From the NCBI GenBank assembly GCA_019918135.1, contig WBZZ01000162.1, forward strand, positions 327,501 through 391,500: a stretch of 64,000 bases of DNA, written 5' to 3'. Of the stretch, positions 40,131 through 49,420 are shown in pieces. Each line of letters begins with the position of its first letter. Position 1 is the stretch's first letter. This stretch comes from Paulinella micropora. Lineage: Eukaryota; Cercozoa; Imbricatea; Euglyphida; Paulinellidae. Made by a program: the position numbers and the translations under genes. Below the pieces are notes generated by a model. That model ran no database searches. It saw only the letters and a list, made by a program, of their open reading frames with translations, and was not told the origin of the DNA.

Positions 40131-41177
40131 TTATTGTCTTTTCCTTTCTTCTTGTTTATTGTCTTGTTCTTCTTTATTGTCTTGTTCTTCTTTGTTCTCC
40201 TTGTTATCTCCAACACGTTGGAGATTGTCTACTTCTTCTTTCTTTTTTGCTACTGCACCTTCTCTCCATAAATCAAATTCAACCCATGCTTGTTGTGAAT
40301 TCAACACTTGGTCAGTTATAATTGGACTTTTGTATAGCCATTGTTTTAACATTTCAGAATAGTTTATTTTACCACCTCTTGATGGTTTTATGTCAGGGAT
40401 AACATGCCCAATAAATCTTAGTTTTTGAATAATCTTTTCATTAGAAGGATGTGCATTTCGTCGTTTCTTTCTAATAGTCTCAGCAAACATACCATCAATT
40501 ATTTTTTCCCGTTTTGTTTGTTTATGTTTCTCCTCTTCTTCCGCATCCTTTACAATAACTCCCTTCGTTCTCCTTGGCGGTCGTCCTTGTGGTGGTGGCG
40601 GTGGCGGTTTTATCATAGGCGGGGCTAGTGGAGCCATCAATAAACCCTGTCTATGTCGTCGTTCTGCCTCTAGTTCCTGAATAAGTCGTTGTTCCTTCTT
40701 CTGTTCCCTATCCTTTTCTTCCTGTCTTTCCTTAATCTCCGCCAGTTGTCTTTTATGTTCCCTATCCATTGTTTCTTTTAGTTCCTTAGAATCGGCTATG
40801 TCTTTTCTTTCTTGTCTCTTCTTTTCTTCTTCAGCATCCGCCTGTGCTTTTTTCTCTTTTTGGTCAATCTCATCAATCTTTTCGTATTTATCCTTCTTAA
40901 GTTTGTCTAAGTGGTCATTAATGGCTGTTCTCGTATTCTGCTCAATCTCAGACAGACTCTGGACTTTCCTTAAGTCTTCTTTTCGCTTAGGTGTACGCTT
41001 TGATTTTGGTCTGCTTAAGTATTTCATAAAAAGTTTAACAATTTGAAGTGTGCTCATATCATTTGTTTTATTGCCAAAATTAAGATAATATTTTTTACCC
41101 TTCTGGATAATATACGGCTTCCCGCTTTTGTTTCTATAAACCCGCGGGGGTCTTAATTTCTGTTTCTTCGTTTTCAT
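40131..41177 (-). CDS. Maverick coiled-coil, proline-tract protein
   Basis: 348 codons from ATG 41177. A short folded N-terminus (PYIIQKGKKYYLNFGNK, IVKLFMKYLSRP) is followed by a long charged helix rich in Lys/Glu/Arg, a proline run (IKPPPPPPQGRPPRR), and a C-terminal region EKIIQKLRFIGHVIPDIKPS, YSEMLKQWLYKSPIIT. It ends in a repeated NKEEQD tract. A scaffold or internal virion role is possible. Its TAA is followed in the same frame by the protease. Palindrome site 3 encodes N-L-Q-R-V-G-D near its end. Confidence 0.65.
   Translation of the reverse strand: MKTKKQKLRPPRVYRNKSGKPYIIQKGKKYYLNFGNKTNDMSTLQIVKLFMKYLSRPKSKRTPKRKEDLRKVQSLSEIEQNTRTAINDHLDKLKKDKYEKIDEIDQKEKKAQADAEEEKKRQERKDIADSKELKETMDREHKRQLAEIKERQEEKDREQKKEQRLIQELEAERRHRQGLLMAPLAPPMIKPPPPPPQGRPPRRTKGVIVKDAEEEEKHKQTKREKIIDGMFAETIRKKRRNAHPSNEKIIQKLRFIGHVIPDIKPSRGGKINYSEMLKQWLYKSPIITDQVLNSQQAWVEFDLWREGAVAKKKEEVDNLQRVGDNKENKEEQDNKEEQDNKQEERKRQ
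40206..40225. repeat. Maverick palindrome site 3
   Basis: ATCTCCAACACGTTGGAGAT, 9-base arms (ATCTCCAAC/GTTGGAGAT) around AC. It is within the coiled-coil gene, same translation phase as sites 2 and 4. Confidence 0.85.
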
Positions 41178-41221
41178 TATATAAAACAAAAAAATATTTA
41201 TGTGCTATATCAAAATATCTT

Positions 41222-41551
41222 TTAGAATTTAAGGGCACCGCATCCTCTCTGCTTTCTCTTGCCATATCCGAGTTTTGAAGCGGTGGCTTGGACAGACCCA
41301 GCATAAGGAACTCCAATACTGCTTAAGGCTCCCGCAGTTCTAGAAATTACTTTGTTATCACGAAGGAATTTATTAACAGCCAAAGCCGTTTTCCCAACCT
41401 TTGCCCAGTTAATTTTACCGCCAGCCTGCCCCTTGCCTCCTTGCTTCTTCTTGCGACCAGACTTCTTTTTACCTCCAGCCATTGTGCTTGAGTTAATAGT
41501 TCGTTTGCCGATTGTTGGAATGACTTCAACACGAGTTGTTTTTACTACCAT
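41222..41551 (-). CDS. Maverick small basic core-like protein
   Basis: 109 codons, strongly basic: KKKSGRKKKQGGKGQAGGK, then a hydrophobic helix with small residues (NKVISRTAGALSSIGVPYAG) and a tail KLGYGKRKQRGCGALKF. It resembles the small DNA-condensing or capsid-cementing proteins (pX-like) of Mavericks, polinton-like viruses and adenoviruses. TATATAGTATATG precedes its start. Likely packed with DNA. The homology is suggested by pattern only. Confidence 0.6.
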   Translation of the reverse strand: MVVKTTRVEVIPTIGKRTINSSTMAGGKKKSGRKKKQGGKGQAGGKINWAKVGKTALAVNKFLRDNKVISRTAGALSSIGVPYAGSVQATASKLGYGKRKQRGCGALKF

Positions 41552-41586
41552 ATACTATATAAAAAATAATTAATTCTAAATTTTTT

Positions 41587-42408
41587 TTACTTTAACCGAT
41601 AAGCAAAATTTTTTCTTAACTCATCATCAACACTTGAAACATAAAGAAAATTAAATCTCTCCTTTGTTGCTTCATAATACTTTTGAAGAAAGTAATCAAA
41701 GTCAAAAGATAAGTCTAAGTGTTTATACACGAGTTCCATTTTATCCTGAGACTGGCTTGGAAAGATTAATAGATAATCTAACTGCTTAATGGCTTCTGGT
41801 CGTAGGTCGTTCAGATACTGACTAGACATAATCACCTTTGATTTATAGTGCCTATTCTTTTTTAACAAATCGCTTACGGACTTATCTCTTAAACCGCTTC
41901 CTAAATCATCCAAAACAAAAACAACCTCTGGAGAAATATACTTACTTGGTCTTTCTTTCGGTGCTTCATTTGTCTGTTTCTTTTTCTTTTCCAAAGTATA
42001 AAAATTGTGGTTTCTCTATTTCCTTCTTTAGTCTTGTTTTACTTCTCCTTCGTGCTCTTCATCCTGCCTGTTCAGTTTGTCTAGTTCATAGTCTATCACA
42101 TTCACCCCGTCTGATTTGAGAAAGGTATAAATTGCCATTGGGTTGCCTCTGTTCTTAAAGTGCTTTACCATTGCTTTATAAATGTAGTCCTTGTGAATTG
42201 TTGAAGCGATAATGACAATACGGGTTTTTTTGTCTGTTGTCCGTTTCAGTATTTCAAAGAGTGCTGTCGTCTTACCGCTCTTCTTACGGGCAAGTAGAAA
42301 TATGTTGGCATACGGCTCATTAAATAATTTATAACCCTTGGCCTTTTTGTTTCCATCACCCTCTTGTTTTACTGGCTTCACCTTGACATTGTTTATCTTA
42401 AGCATCAT
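41587..42408 (-). pseudogene. Maverick genome-packaging ATPase, frame-broken
   Basis: The frame 42028-42408 has the Walker A loop LLARKKSGKTTALFEIL and IVIIASTIHKDYI. After a short stretch readable in a third frame (ending near QFLYFGK), the frame 41587-41994 has Walker B VVFVLDDLGSG, the sensor-like KVIMSSQYLND and a helical end. This is the A32/FtsK-HerA class that pumps DNA into capsids. Breaks fall at A runs near 42037-42040 and about 41990. Its start is preceded by AATATATATGATG. Confidence 0.88.
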
Positions 42409-42460
42409 ATATATTATTAAGCAAGAAATAGTTATGAATTTCTAAATTCATACATTGTTG

Positions 42461-42841
42461 CTACGCAACGAATTCCAAACACACAACAATTCGTCCCGCT
42501 AAATTTCCTGTGTCAATATTTCCGCTGTCAGTTTCAAGGATTTTAAATGTATATTGGCCGTCAGTCCATCCGACAACACCCAAATTATAACCGAGATTTG
42601 AAATGTTTGCTATATTACTATCCGCGAATGTTCCAATAATTCCAATTCTATCCATGTAAAGAATTCTGGTTTTGGTTTCGGTCTGGTCGTTCATATAGTG
42701 GATAAACTTAACATTCATTTTGGTGGGTGTGAATGACATTTGGATATTCTTATTAAATGTTTTGCTTCCTCCCGCAAAATCATTGCTCAGAAAAATAATC
42801 TTTTGGTATTTATAGTCAGTCATGGTTATATTACTACTCAT
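42461..42841 (-). CDS. Maverick small beta-rich protein, unknown
   Basis: 126 codons from ATG 42841. Text such as YQKIIFLSNDFAGGSKTFNK, KMNVKFIHYMNDQTETKTRI and GRIVVCLEFVA suggests a beta sandwich, as in small virion proteins. It lies between the ATPase and the membrane protein on the same strand. Family not recognised. Confidence 0.6.
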   Translation of the reverse strand: MSSNITMTDYKYQKIIFLSNDFAGGSKTFNKNIQMSFTPTKMNVKFIHYMNDQTETKTRILYMDRIGIIGTFADSNIANISNLGYNLGVVGWTDGQYTFKILETDSGNIDTGNLAGRIVVCLEFVA

Positions 42842-42870
42842 AAACTTTTTAATAATCAAAATATTTTCGC

Positions 42871-43106
42871 GGACTGCCTGCGACTTTTACTCACGGATAA
42901 GTGAAAAAAAGAATATAAGTTGTGTTTATTGTATTCAAAAAGGTATAGATACTAAATTTAAATGTATTTACAAACCGATGAGTGATTGGTGTGTTAGTTT
43001 TGATGAAGCACTACCTTTAATCTGTAATATGTTGAATTCTAATGAAAATTCAACATTGGATAATAGATGGTATATGACACATATATACGAATGCTCATTT
43101 CTTTGA
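42871..43106 (+). pseudogene. short plus-strand frame, possibly a gene relic
   Basis: Reads SCVYCIQKGIDTKFKCIY, MSDWCVSFDEALPLICNML, NRWYMTHIYECSF-stop. Composition is protein-like with a CxxC, but there is no good upstream ATG and it opposes its neighbours. Low confidence. Confidence 0.3.
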
Positions 43107-43445
43107 AGAAGGCGATGGAAGGCATATCCCAATCAAAAGTGTTAAAATACCGACATAAGTATTAGCAACCTCACAAGGTAAGTTCTTTTCAGATAGCCTT
43201 ACGATACAAAGGGTTATAATGGAGATAATGATACCCATTTGAAATAAGTATTTAATAAGTCGGCTGTCGGTTGGTCTATTTTTCATACAACAGCACGACC
43301 AGTTATCCTCTAATTCGTGCTCTATTTTTTTCTCCTCAGTCTTTAGTTCTACTTCAAGAACACGAGACTTTAATTCTGGAGTTAGTTCGCCATCCATATC
43401 CATGATAGGTGGGGGTCTGTGAAGTCTGGTTGTATTATTAGCCAT
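43095..43445 (-). CDS. Maverick two-helix membrane protein
   Basis: 116 codons from ATG 43445. A polar N-terminal half with Glu/Lys helix and NWSCCCMKNRP is followed by two hydrophobic segments, YLFQMGIIISIITLCIV and YVGILTLLIGICLP, and a short SPSSKK end. The start overlaps the stop of the fibre gene by a few bases. Membrane proteins of this size next to fibre genes occur in polinton-like viruses. It may act in entry or exit, by inference. Confidence 0.6.
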   Translation of the reverse strand: MANNTTRLHRPPPIMDMDGELTPELKSRVLEVELKTEEKKIEHELEDNWSCCCMKNRPTDSRLIKYLFQMGIIISIITLCIVRLSEKNLPCEVANTYVGILTLLIGICLPSPSSKK

Positions 43446-46400
43446 TGGTTGGATATACAACGGCTCGTATTTCGGCTAGTTGGTTGGTTAAATCTTGTAA
43501 TATATTAAGTAAAGTTTTATTTTCTTTTTCTAAATTAATCACCCTATCTCGGACATGTCCGAGATTATCCGCCATATGTTGAAATCCGCTGACCAATATC
43601 GGTATAAAATCTGTATATGTTATGCCTTCAAGGTAGCCTTCTCCATCCTCTGCTTTCATTCCACTTTCAGATACAAATTCAGGAAATACTTTTTTGACTT
43701 CGTCCGCAATAAATCCGTGGCCTTTTTTTTCTTTCTTCTCATCTGATTTCCAATAATATGAACAACAATTTATTTTCATTAGTTTATCGCAACAATCACC
43801 GCAGTCTAATGTTTTAATATCCGATTTTAGCCTCCTGTCCGAGGAGTTTGTCCAAGCACCATTTAGCGGGATATAATTATAACTACCTGACGGCTCACCA
43901 GTAGTAGAGTTTGAAGTAGTCCAAGCATGAAGCAAACCAGTTGAAGAAACAATTACACCATAATTCGTATATCCTCCCGATTTAAAAAATAGTTGCGGGT
44001 CATTAGTAGAAGCGGGTCTTTTTCGTATTAATAAATTACCGCTGGATGCTGTTGGTAAAACTAACTCTCCCGACGTATTAATATTAATCGCCTCAGTGTA
44101 AGATATATTGTTTCCAACCGCTGTTCCTGAATTATAATAAAAAGCGAGTTTTCCACCTTTTTGAATTAGAAAGTTTGAACCGCTGTGGCTTGATTTCCAG
44201 TTCGTGCCATCAAAATAAGCATCAAAACTTAAATTAACATTGTCGTGTGCCCAATTCAATAATTGAAATGTTGGATAAGCATCCGCCGTTGTTATTGCTT
44301 GTAAGTGTGCTCCTGCGACATTACTCGCCGTCCCGTATATTTCTAAACCACCTGTTGATCCACTCCCTTTGTTGAGTTGCCTATGATTATCGGCTTACCT
44401 AGTGCTGTTGTTATTTTATCGCTCGTTGTTAATGTTGTTGTTGATACACCCGCACTAGCCGTTATTAACCCTTTTGTCCATAAAGTGCCGTTTGCCCCGT
44501 TTAATGACATTAACAATTGTTCGGAAGAGTTCTCCCATATAAATCCGTCGGTTGAAGCATTGCTCACTCTAAATCTAACAGCAAAAGAAGTGAAATCGTT
44601 GCCTGCAACCGCAGACCCTCCCGCTAGACTTCTGGTATTTGCACCTCCTCCATTTGAAGCCATATAAATACCATAATTTGTATTGCCAGTGTCCACAAAA
44701 ATATTCCTCTCGTATTACCACCATTAGTATTTCCTTGTATAACTATGCTTGAACCTCCTGTCGCTGTTAGTAGGCCACTCGCTGTGATCGTAGTTGTTGA
44801 TATACCCGCATTTGCCGTTATTAATCCACTCGCGGTTGCTGTTGTTGTTGATATACCAGCGGTTGAAGTAATTGTTGTTCCAGTTATTGTTCCTCCATTT
44901 GTTATATTGTTTGAATTCATATCTAAGGCACCATAAAACCGCATACCGCCAGCATTGTTAAAACGGACAATGTCAGACGAAGCACTTTTATTATCCAAAA
45001 GTTTTGAAATATAAAGTCCCGCCCCTTTTACATCAGATGCTACATTCGTAAATACATAACCTCGTTGGTTTGCGGTTCCACTTGAAGCAGTATTTAGAGT
45101 AAATAAGAAATACTGATAATCACCCGTCGTCTGTGAAAAGAATATGTCTCCTCCGTTTTGGTTTAATATCCTCGCCCCATTATATGTTATATTTCCGCCA
45201 TTAATGATATCCACATTATTAAAATCGGCTTGGCTTAATAAGTTAGTGCTTTTACATCATTTCTCGTTCCATTAAATATCTTAATTCCTGTTATGGTTTG
45301 GTCGCCTGTTAGTTTTACATTTTGCCCGTCCAATGTGTCCGCATATCCTTTTGTTCGCTCCGTCTGTTGATAATGTCGGAGTTCCAAGGTTGGCTATTTT
45401 GCTACTATTACAATCTAGCCCCGAAGCATTTACCCAACCGACTATCGTCCCGTCAATAATAAAACTTATTTTTTTCGCAGAAATTTCAAAGTTGTAATAT
45501 GTTGCAGTTTTCATATCCAAACTAGCAATTGACCCGATATTACTGGTAGAATTGAAAACGATAAATGTGCCCTTTGTTGTAGCATTTATTGAATTTCCGT
45601 TATTTCAACACCACTGCTATATGTCTTAATTCCTGCTATGGTTTGGTTTCCTGTTAGTTTCACATTTTGCCCGTCTAATGTATCCGCATACCCTTTTGTC
45701 GCTCCGTCCGTTGTTGCTGTTGGTGTGGCCAAGTTTGTTATTTTTCTATTGTTTAAAGATAGTGTCGTGCCCGTTGCTGTCGCGATTACATTATCCCCGC
45801 ATATAAATCAACATATGACCCTGTTATTTGTATCGGATAATAGGCCGCGGTTGCTATTTTTTGTGCCACAATCTCTCCTATATTTGTCGCCGTATCAAAG
45901 GCAATACCGATACCATCAAAAGCGGTTGGAGCAGTAGCACCCCGCACTTCTATTGTTGAAGTAAATTTTTTATTCCCTGCTATAGTTTGGTCTCCTGTTA
46001 GTTTGACGACAGAAGTATCAAGAGTAGAAACATCAACACATCAACAAGATTAACATTTGTTATACTTTGGCTTTTCATATCAATCCCGCACTAGCATTTA
46101 TTATGTTGCTGAATGTTTTGGTTCCTGCTATGGTTTGGTCTCCTGTTAGTTTGACGACTGCGGTATCAAGGGTGGATACATCAATACCATCAACCAATTT
46201 ACATTTGTTATGTTAAATCCTCCCATATTTAAACTACCCGTCATAGCCGTTGTTCCGTCCTTGGCTAGTTTCGTATCGGTATATGCTTTCGTTGAAGCAT
46301 CGCCGTCATAGAATGGCGCGGGCAGTCCGCTGATTGCTGTCGTGCTGTTAAAATTTAAAACATTATTTGTCAATGTCATTCCGCCACCTGTTGTTGGAGC

Positions 46401-47227
46401 AAAAAGTATGGACGAGCCACAAAAGATAATGGATAGCCCGTTGCTCCACCTGCCTCCGACGAATAGATAGAGCCCATATTATTGTTGTAATTGAAGAATA
46501 ATTTGCCTGTGTTTAATGGATTTGAGTCTTTTACACCCACATAAGTAGTAAATGTTTTATTCCCAGTTATTGTTTGGTCGCCTGTTAGTTTAACAGCGGA
46601 ACTATCAAGGGCAGAAACATCAATACCATCAACATCACCGACATTTGCTACATTAAAACCCCCCATATTTAAATCCCCTATCATCATAGCGAGACCATCC
46701 AATCTAAGAAAAGGTGAAGCAACATTTCGCCATTGACCTGTGCTATAAATGAGTAGTTGGTTATCGGTTGGTGTTGTTATGACTACATCACTTAAAGCAT
46801 CTATTGATTTAGTTGCTATCCTTGTGTCAAAGTCCGTATTAGCCCTTGCTGTGGTGTAGTATAGATTGGTTCCCTCTGCTAAGTTTGTTGTGCTCTTTGT
46901 TGCTAATTGAGTGTCAAACCTAGCATTAGTATAATATAAATTAGTGCCTTCGGCTAGGTTAGTGGTTGATTTAGTGGTTAGTCGCGCGTCAAACCTACCA
47001 TCAGTATAGTATAGATTAGTGCCTTCTTTTAAGTCAGTCGTTGATTTTAAAGCCAACCTCGCATCAAATCGGCCGTTAGTAAAATAAAGATTTACGGGGT
47101 CAGCATCTTCTGGCACCCTATCTGTGTATAAGCCCACTATGTTTGTGTTGGTAAGGTCTAAGTTTTTTATGTCTAGACTATCAACAGCAATTTCTGATAA
47201 ACCTAGTAAGGATTTATATTGCGACAT
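43438..47227 (-). pseudogene. Maverick long fibre protein with S74 chaperone domain, many frame breaks
   Basis: One gene seen in at least six frames over 3.8 kb. N-terminus (46376-47227): three to four repeats of the L-x-E-G-T-N-L-Y-Y-T-x-x-R-F-D type. Middle: repeated VKLTGDQTITGNKTF, LNMGGFNITNV, TASGLITANAGISTTTI strands typical of trimeric fibres. C-terminus (43438-44259): SSDRRLKSDIKTLDC, KKGHGFIADEVKKVFPEFV, then a coiled coil. This is the peptidase S74 intramolecular chaperone that trims itself after trimer assembly. Palindrome site 4 lies in the coiled coil. Likely the host-attachment fibre. Confidence 0.85.
43545..43564. repeat. Maverick palindrome site 4, inside the fibre gene
   Basis: ATCTCGGACATGTCCGAGAT, perfect 20-bp palindrome, translated N-L-G-H-V-R-D on the minus strand. 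Confidence 0.85.
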
Positions 47228-47279
47228 ATTATATTAATAATTATTAAAAAATACTAAAATATATTAATCTTAGTATAGA

Positions 47280-47804
47280 ATGCCGTCCGCAGAAGCAAGT
47301 CGTAAGAATTGGGGTAAGGCTGTGGAAAGTATTAAGAGTAAAAAGCAACATAAGGAAATAGCGAAAGAGAAATTAGCAAAATGTAGAAATGCTTATGTTG
47401 GTGATGATGAAGAGATGGAGGAAAAGATAAACCGCATGGCCGAAATGGGTGTTGCTAGTGATATCATTAATGGAAAAGACCAAGATGATACACCAGAAGA
47501 AAGCAGTGAGAGTGATGAGGAATGTGATTTTACCGACATTATCGCTGAAAAGATGGCTAAGATGAAAATTAAAAGAGCGAAGGTAGAAACTAAGAGAACA
47601 AAGAAAAAGACTATTAAAAAAACTGAGCCTGAGCCTGAGCCTGATGAGAGCGAAAGCGAAAGTGAAGAAAGTGAAGAAGAACCTGTAAAGAAAAGTAAGG
47701 GTAAAAAGTCAAGCAGTGTAAGTGTAAAAGTATATAATCAATCTTCTGGTGGTGCTAAGAAAGAAAAAAATAATGATATTGAAAAATGTTTCTTAAAATT
47801 TTAA
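47280..47804 (+). CDS. Maverick charged hypothetical protein upstream of integrase
   Basis: 174 codons. N-terminal basic helix (RKNWGKAVESIKSKKQHKEI), acidic middle, Lys-rich KTKRT-type stretch, an EPEPEPDESESESEESEEE run and a basic SKGKKSS segment. Mostly disordered. The ATG follows TTAATCTTAGTATAG. Only 9 bases separate its stop from the integrase start, so they are probably co-expressed. Possibly nuclear or DNA-associated. Unknown family. Confidence 0.65.
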   Translation: MPSAEASRKNWGKAVESIKSKKQHKEIAKEKLAKCRNAYVGDDEEMEEKINRMAEMGVASDIINGKDQDDTPEESSESDEECDFTDIIAEKMAKMKIKRAKVETKRTKKKTIKKTEPEPEPDESESESEESEEEPVKKSKGKKSSSVSVKVYNQSSGGAKKEKNNDIEKCFLKF

Positions 47805-47813
47805 TAATATATC

Positions 47814-48725
47814 ATGGATAATAAGCACACAAATCAGCAACAACAACAAGAAACTCCTGAGCAGACTGAGAGAAAAGAAAAACTTGAAGAAGTGGCAGAG
47901 ATACATTTTCAATCAAAGCCCGCTAAGATATGGAACACAATAACATCACCAGAAGCAAAACCACTAAGTCAAGTATTTATTGATTTAATGGATATGTCAA
48001 AGGTTGCGACAAAGAAAGGTAATGCTAACTATAATTTTGGATTAGTTGCTATAGATGTCTATAGCCGTCGTGGGTGGATTGAACCAATTAAAAATAAAAC
48101 TACAGGCTATGTTTTGGAAGGGTTAAAAAAAATATTTACTAAAAAAGTTCCTGAAAGAATTACTTCAGATAATGGCGGTGAGTTTAAGGGACAAGTCAGT
48201 GAATATTTCAGACAAAATAATATTGAACATAGAACTGTCCAAGTAGGCGATCACAGAACAATGGGCATAATTGATAGGTTTATTAGAACAATACGAAATG
48301 AATTAAACTTGATATGGGAATTTAATGAAAATTTTCAATGGGTTCCTATTATTCATGAGGTTGTTGATGCTTATAATAAAACATATAATACAACAATAAA
48401 GGCTGTACCAATTAATGTTTTTGAAGGAACCGAAAAAAACACTCAGGAAATCTACAGAAATCCTTTAATTAATGAATTCCCTAAAGGAACTAGAGTAAGA
48501 AAGGAATTAGAAAGAACTATTTTTTCTAAAGGGGACAAGCAATTCAGTAAAACTTTATTCAAGGTTAAGGGCCGGAAAGGCTTCAAAGTTATCCTATCAG
48601 AAGAAGACTTAGTAAGACCGTCAGAATTATTAAAGACTAATGTTGAAGAGCACCATGAAGAAGAAGAACCGGCAGAGCAGTTGGCTGATAAAGTTAAACA
48701 AATTATTAAAGAGAAAAAATATTAA
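47814..48725 (+). CDS. Maverick rve integrase
   Basis: 303 codons. The retroviral-type core has QVFIDLMDMSKVA (first Asp), YNFGLVAIDVYSRRGWIEPI, ERITSDNGGEFKGQV (second Asp) and MGIIDRFIRTIRNEL, where the third acidic residue is Asp in place of the usual Glu. The C-terminal part (GTRVRKELERTIFSKGDKQF, VKGRKGFKVILSEEDLVRP) is an SH3-like tail. No zinc domain or chromodomain is visible. It catalyses insertion, giving the 6-bp duplication seen. AATATATCATGG surrounds its start. Confidence 0.92.
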   Translation: MDNKHTNQQQQQETPEQTERKEKLEEVAEIHFQSKPAKIWNTITSPEAKPLSQVFIDLMDMSKVATKKGNANYNFGLVAIDVYSRRGWIEPIKNKTTGYVLEGLKKIFTKKVPERITSDNGGEFKGQVSEYFRQNNIEHRTVQVGDHRTMGIIDRFIRTIRNELNLIWEFNENFQWVPIIHEVVDAYNKTYNTTIKAVPINVFEGTEKNTQEIYRNPLINEFPKGTRVRKELERTIFSKGDKQFSKTLFKVKGRKGFKVILSEEDLVRPSELLKTNVEEHHEEEEPAEQLADKVKQIIKEKKY

Positions 48726-48815
48726 TTTGTTAAAATCACTTGAGATTAAACCGGAAAACATACGGAGTAGTAAAAGAACAAAAAAGAAAAAAGAAGTGTT
48801 AGATTTGTAATATTT

Positions 48816-49361
48816 TTAATTATTTTTGGCTTGAATGTATTTCTTATGTTTTGTGGTTGTCTCGTGAATTTCTTTCCAATTTATCCTTATAGTTGAACCA
48901 CATTCACATTTTATTTTTTCTATAGTTAAATCATTGCTTGATACGTGAATTCCTTTCATTCTTAATTCGTGATAGATTGATTGAAAATGTCTTGTTTTAT
49001 ATCCTCTGGTTGTTTCATAACCACATTCACATATCCATTTTTGCTTCATCCATTCCTTATTCCATTCATTTTTATATTGTTGTTTATTTTGCTTAACTCG
49101 TTCATCATTGTATTCCTTCCAGACTTCGTGTTTTGGTTTTATGTTTTCTTCATAAAACTTGTTTGCTTCCTCTAGTGCTTGTTCTTTATTTCTTTTTCCA
49201 TATTGTGAAAAATTAAACCTCTTCTTTTTTACTTTACCTTCTTCACACCATTGAACTACAACAAATTCACATGAACCAGAAATTAATTTTGGTCTAGTTT
49301 CTTTTATTATATATATTCCGCCCTTGGAAATATTGATAGGTTTCTCGTTTGTGTCTGTCAT
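48816..49361 (-). CDS. Maverick AP2-like / zinc-ribbon protein B
   Basis: 181 codons. Paralogue of the 29861-30322 protein: FVVVQWCEEGKVKKKRFNFS, KEQALEEANKFYEENIKPKH, then two Cys/His units (CECGYETTRGYKTRHFQSIY; CECGSTIRINWKEIHETTTK). It keeps one more complete finger than protein A. It starts about 60 bases inside the right terminal repeat and points inward, mirror-image to A. Probably binds element DNA. Confidence 0.65.
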   Translation of the reverse strand: MTDTNEKPINISKGGIYIIKETRPKLISGSCEFVVVQWCEEGKVKKKRFNFSQYGKRNKEQALEEANKFYEENIKPKHEVWKEYNDERVKQNKQQYKNEWNKEWMKQKWICECGYETTRGYKTRHFQSIYHELRMKGIHVSSNDLTIEKIKCECGSTIRINWKEIHETTTKHKKYIQAKNN

Positions 49362-49420
49362 TTTATATAGGATATTATTCTATGTCTTTAATATGAATTA
49401 TTTTTGTGTCTGTTTTCTCC

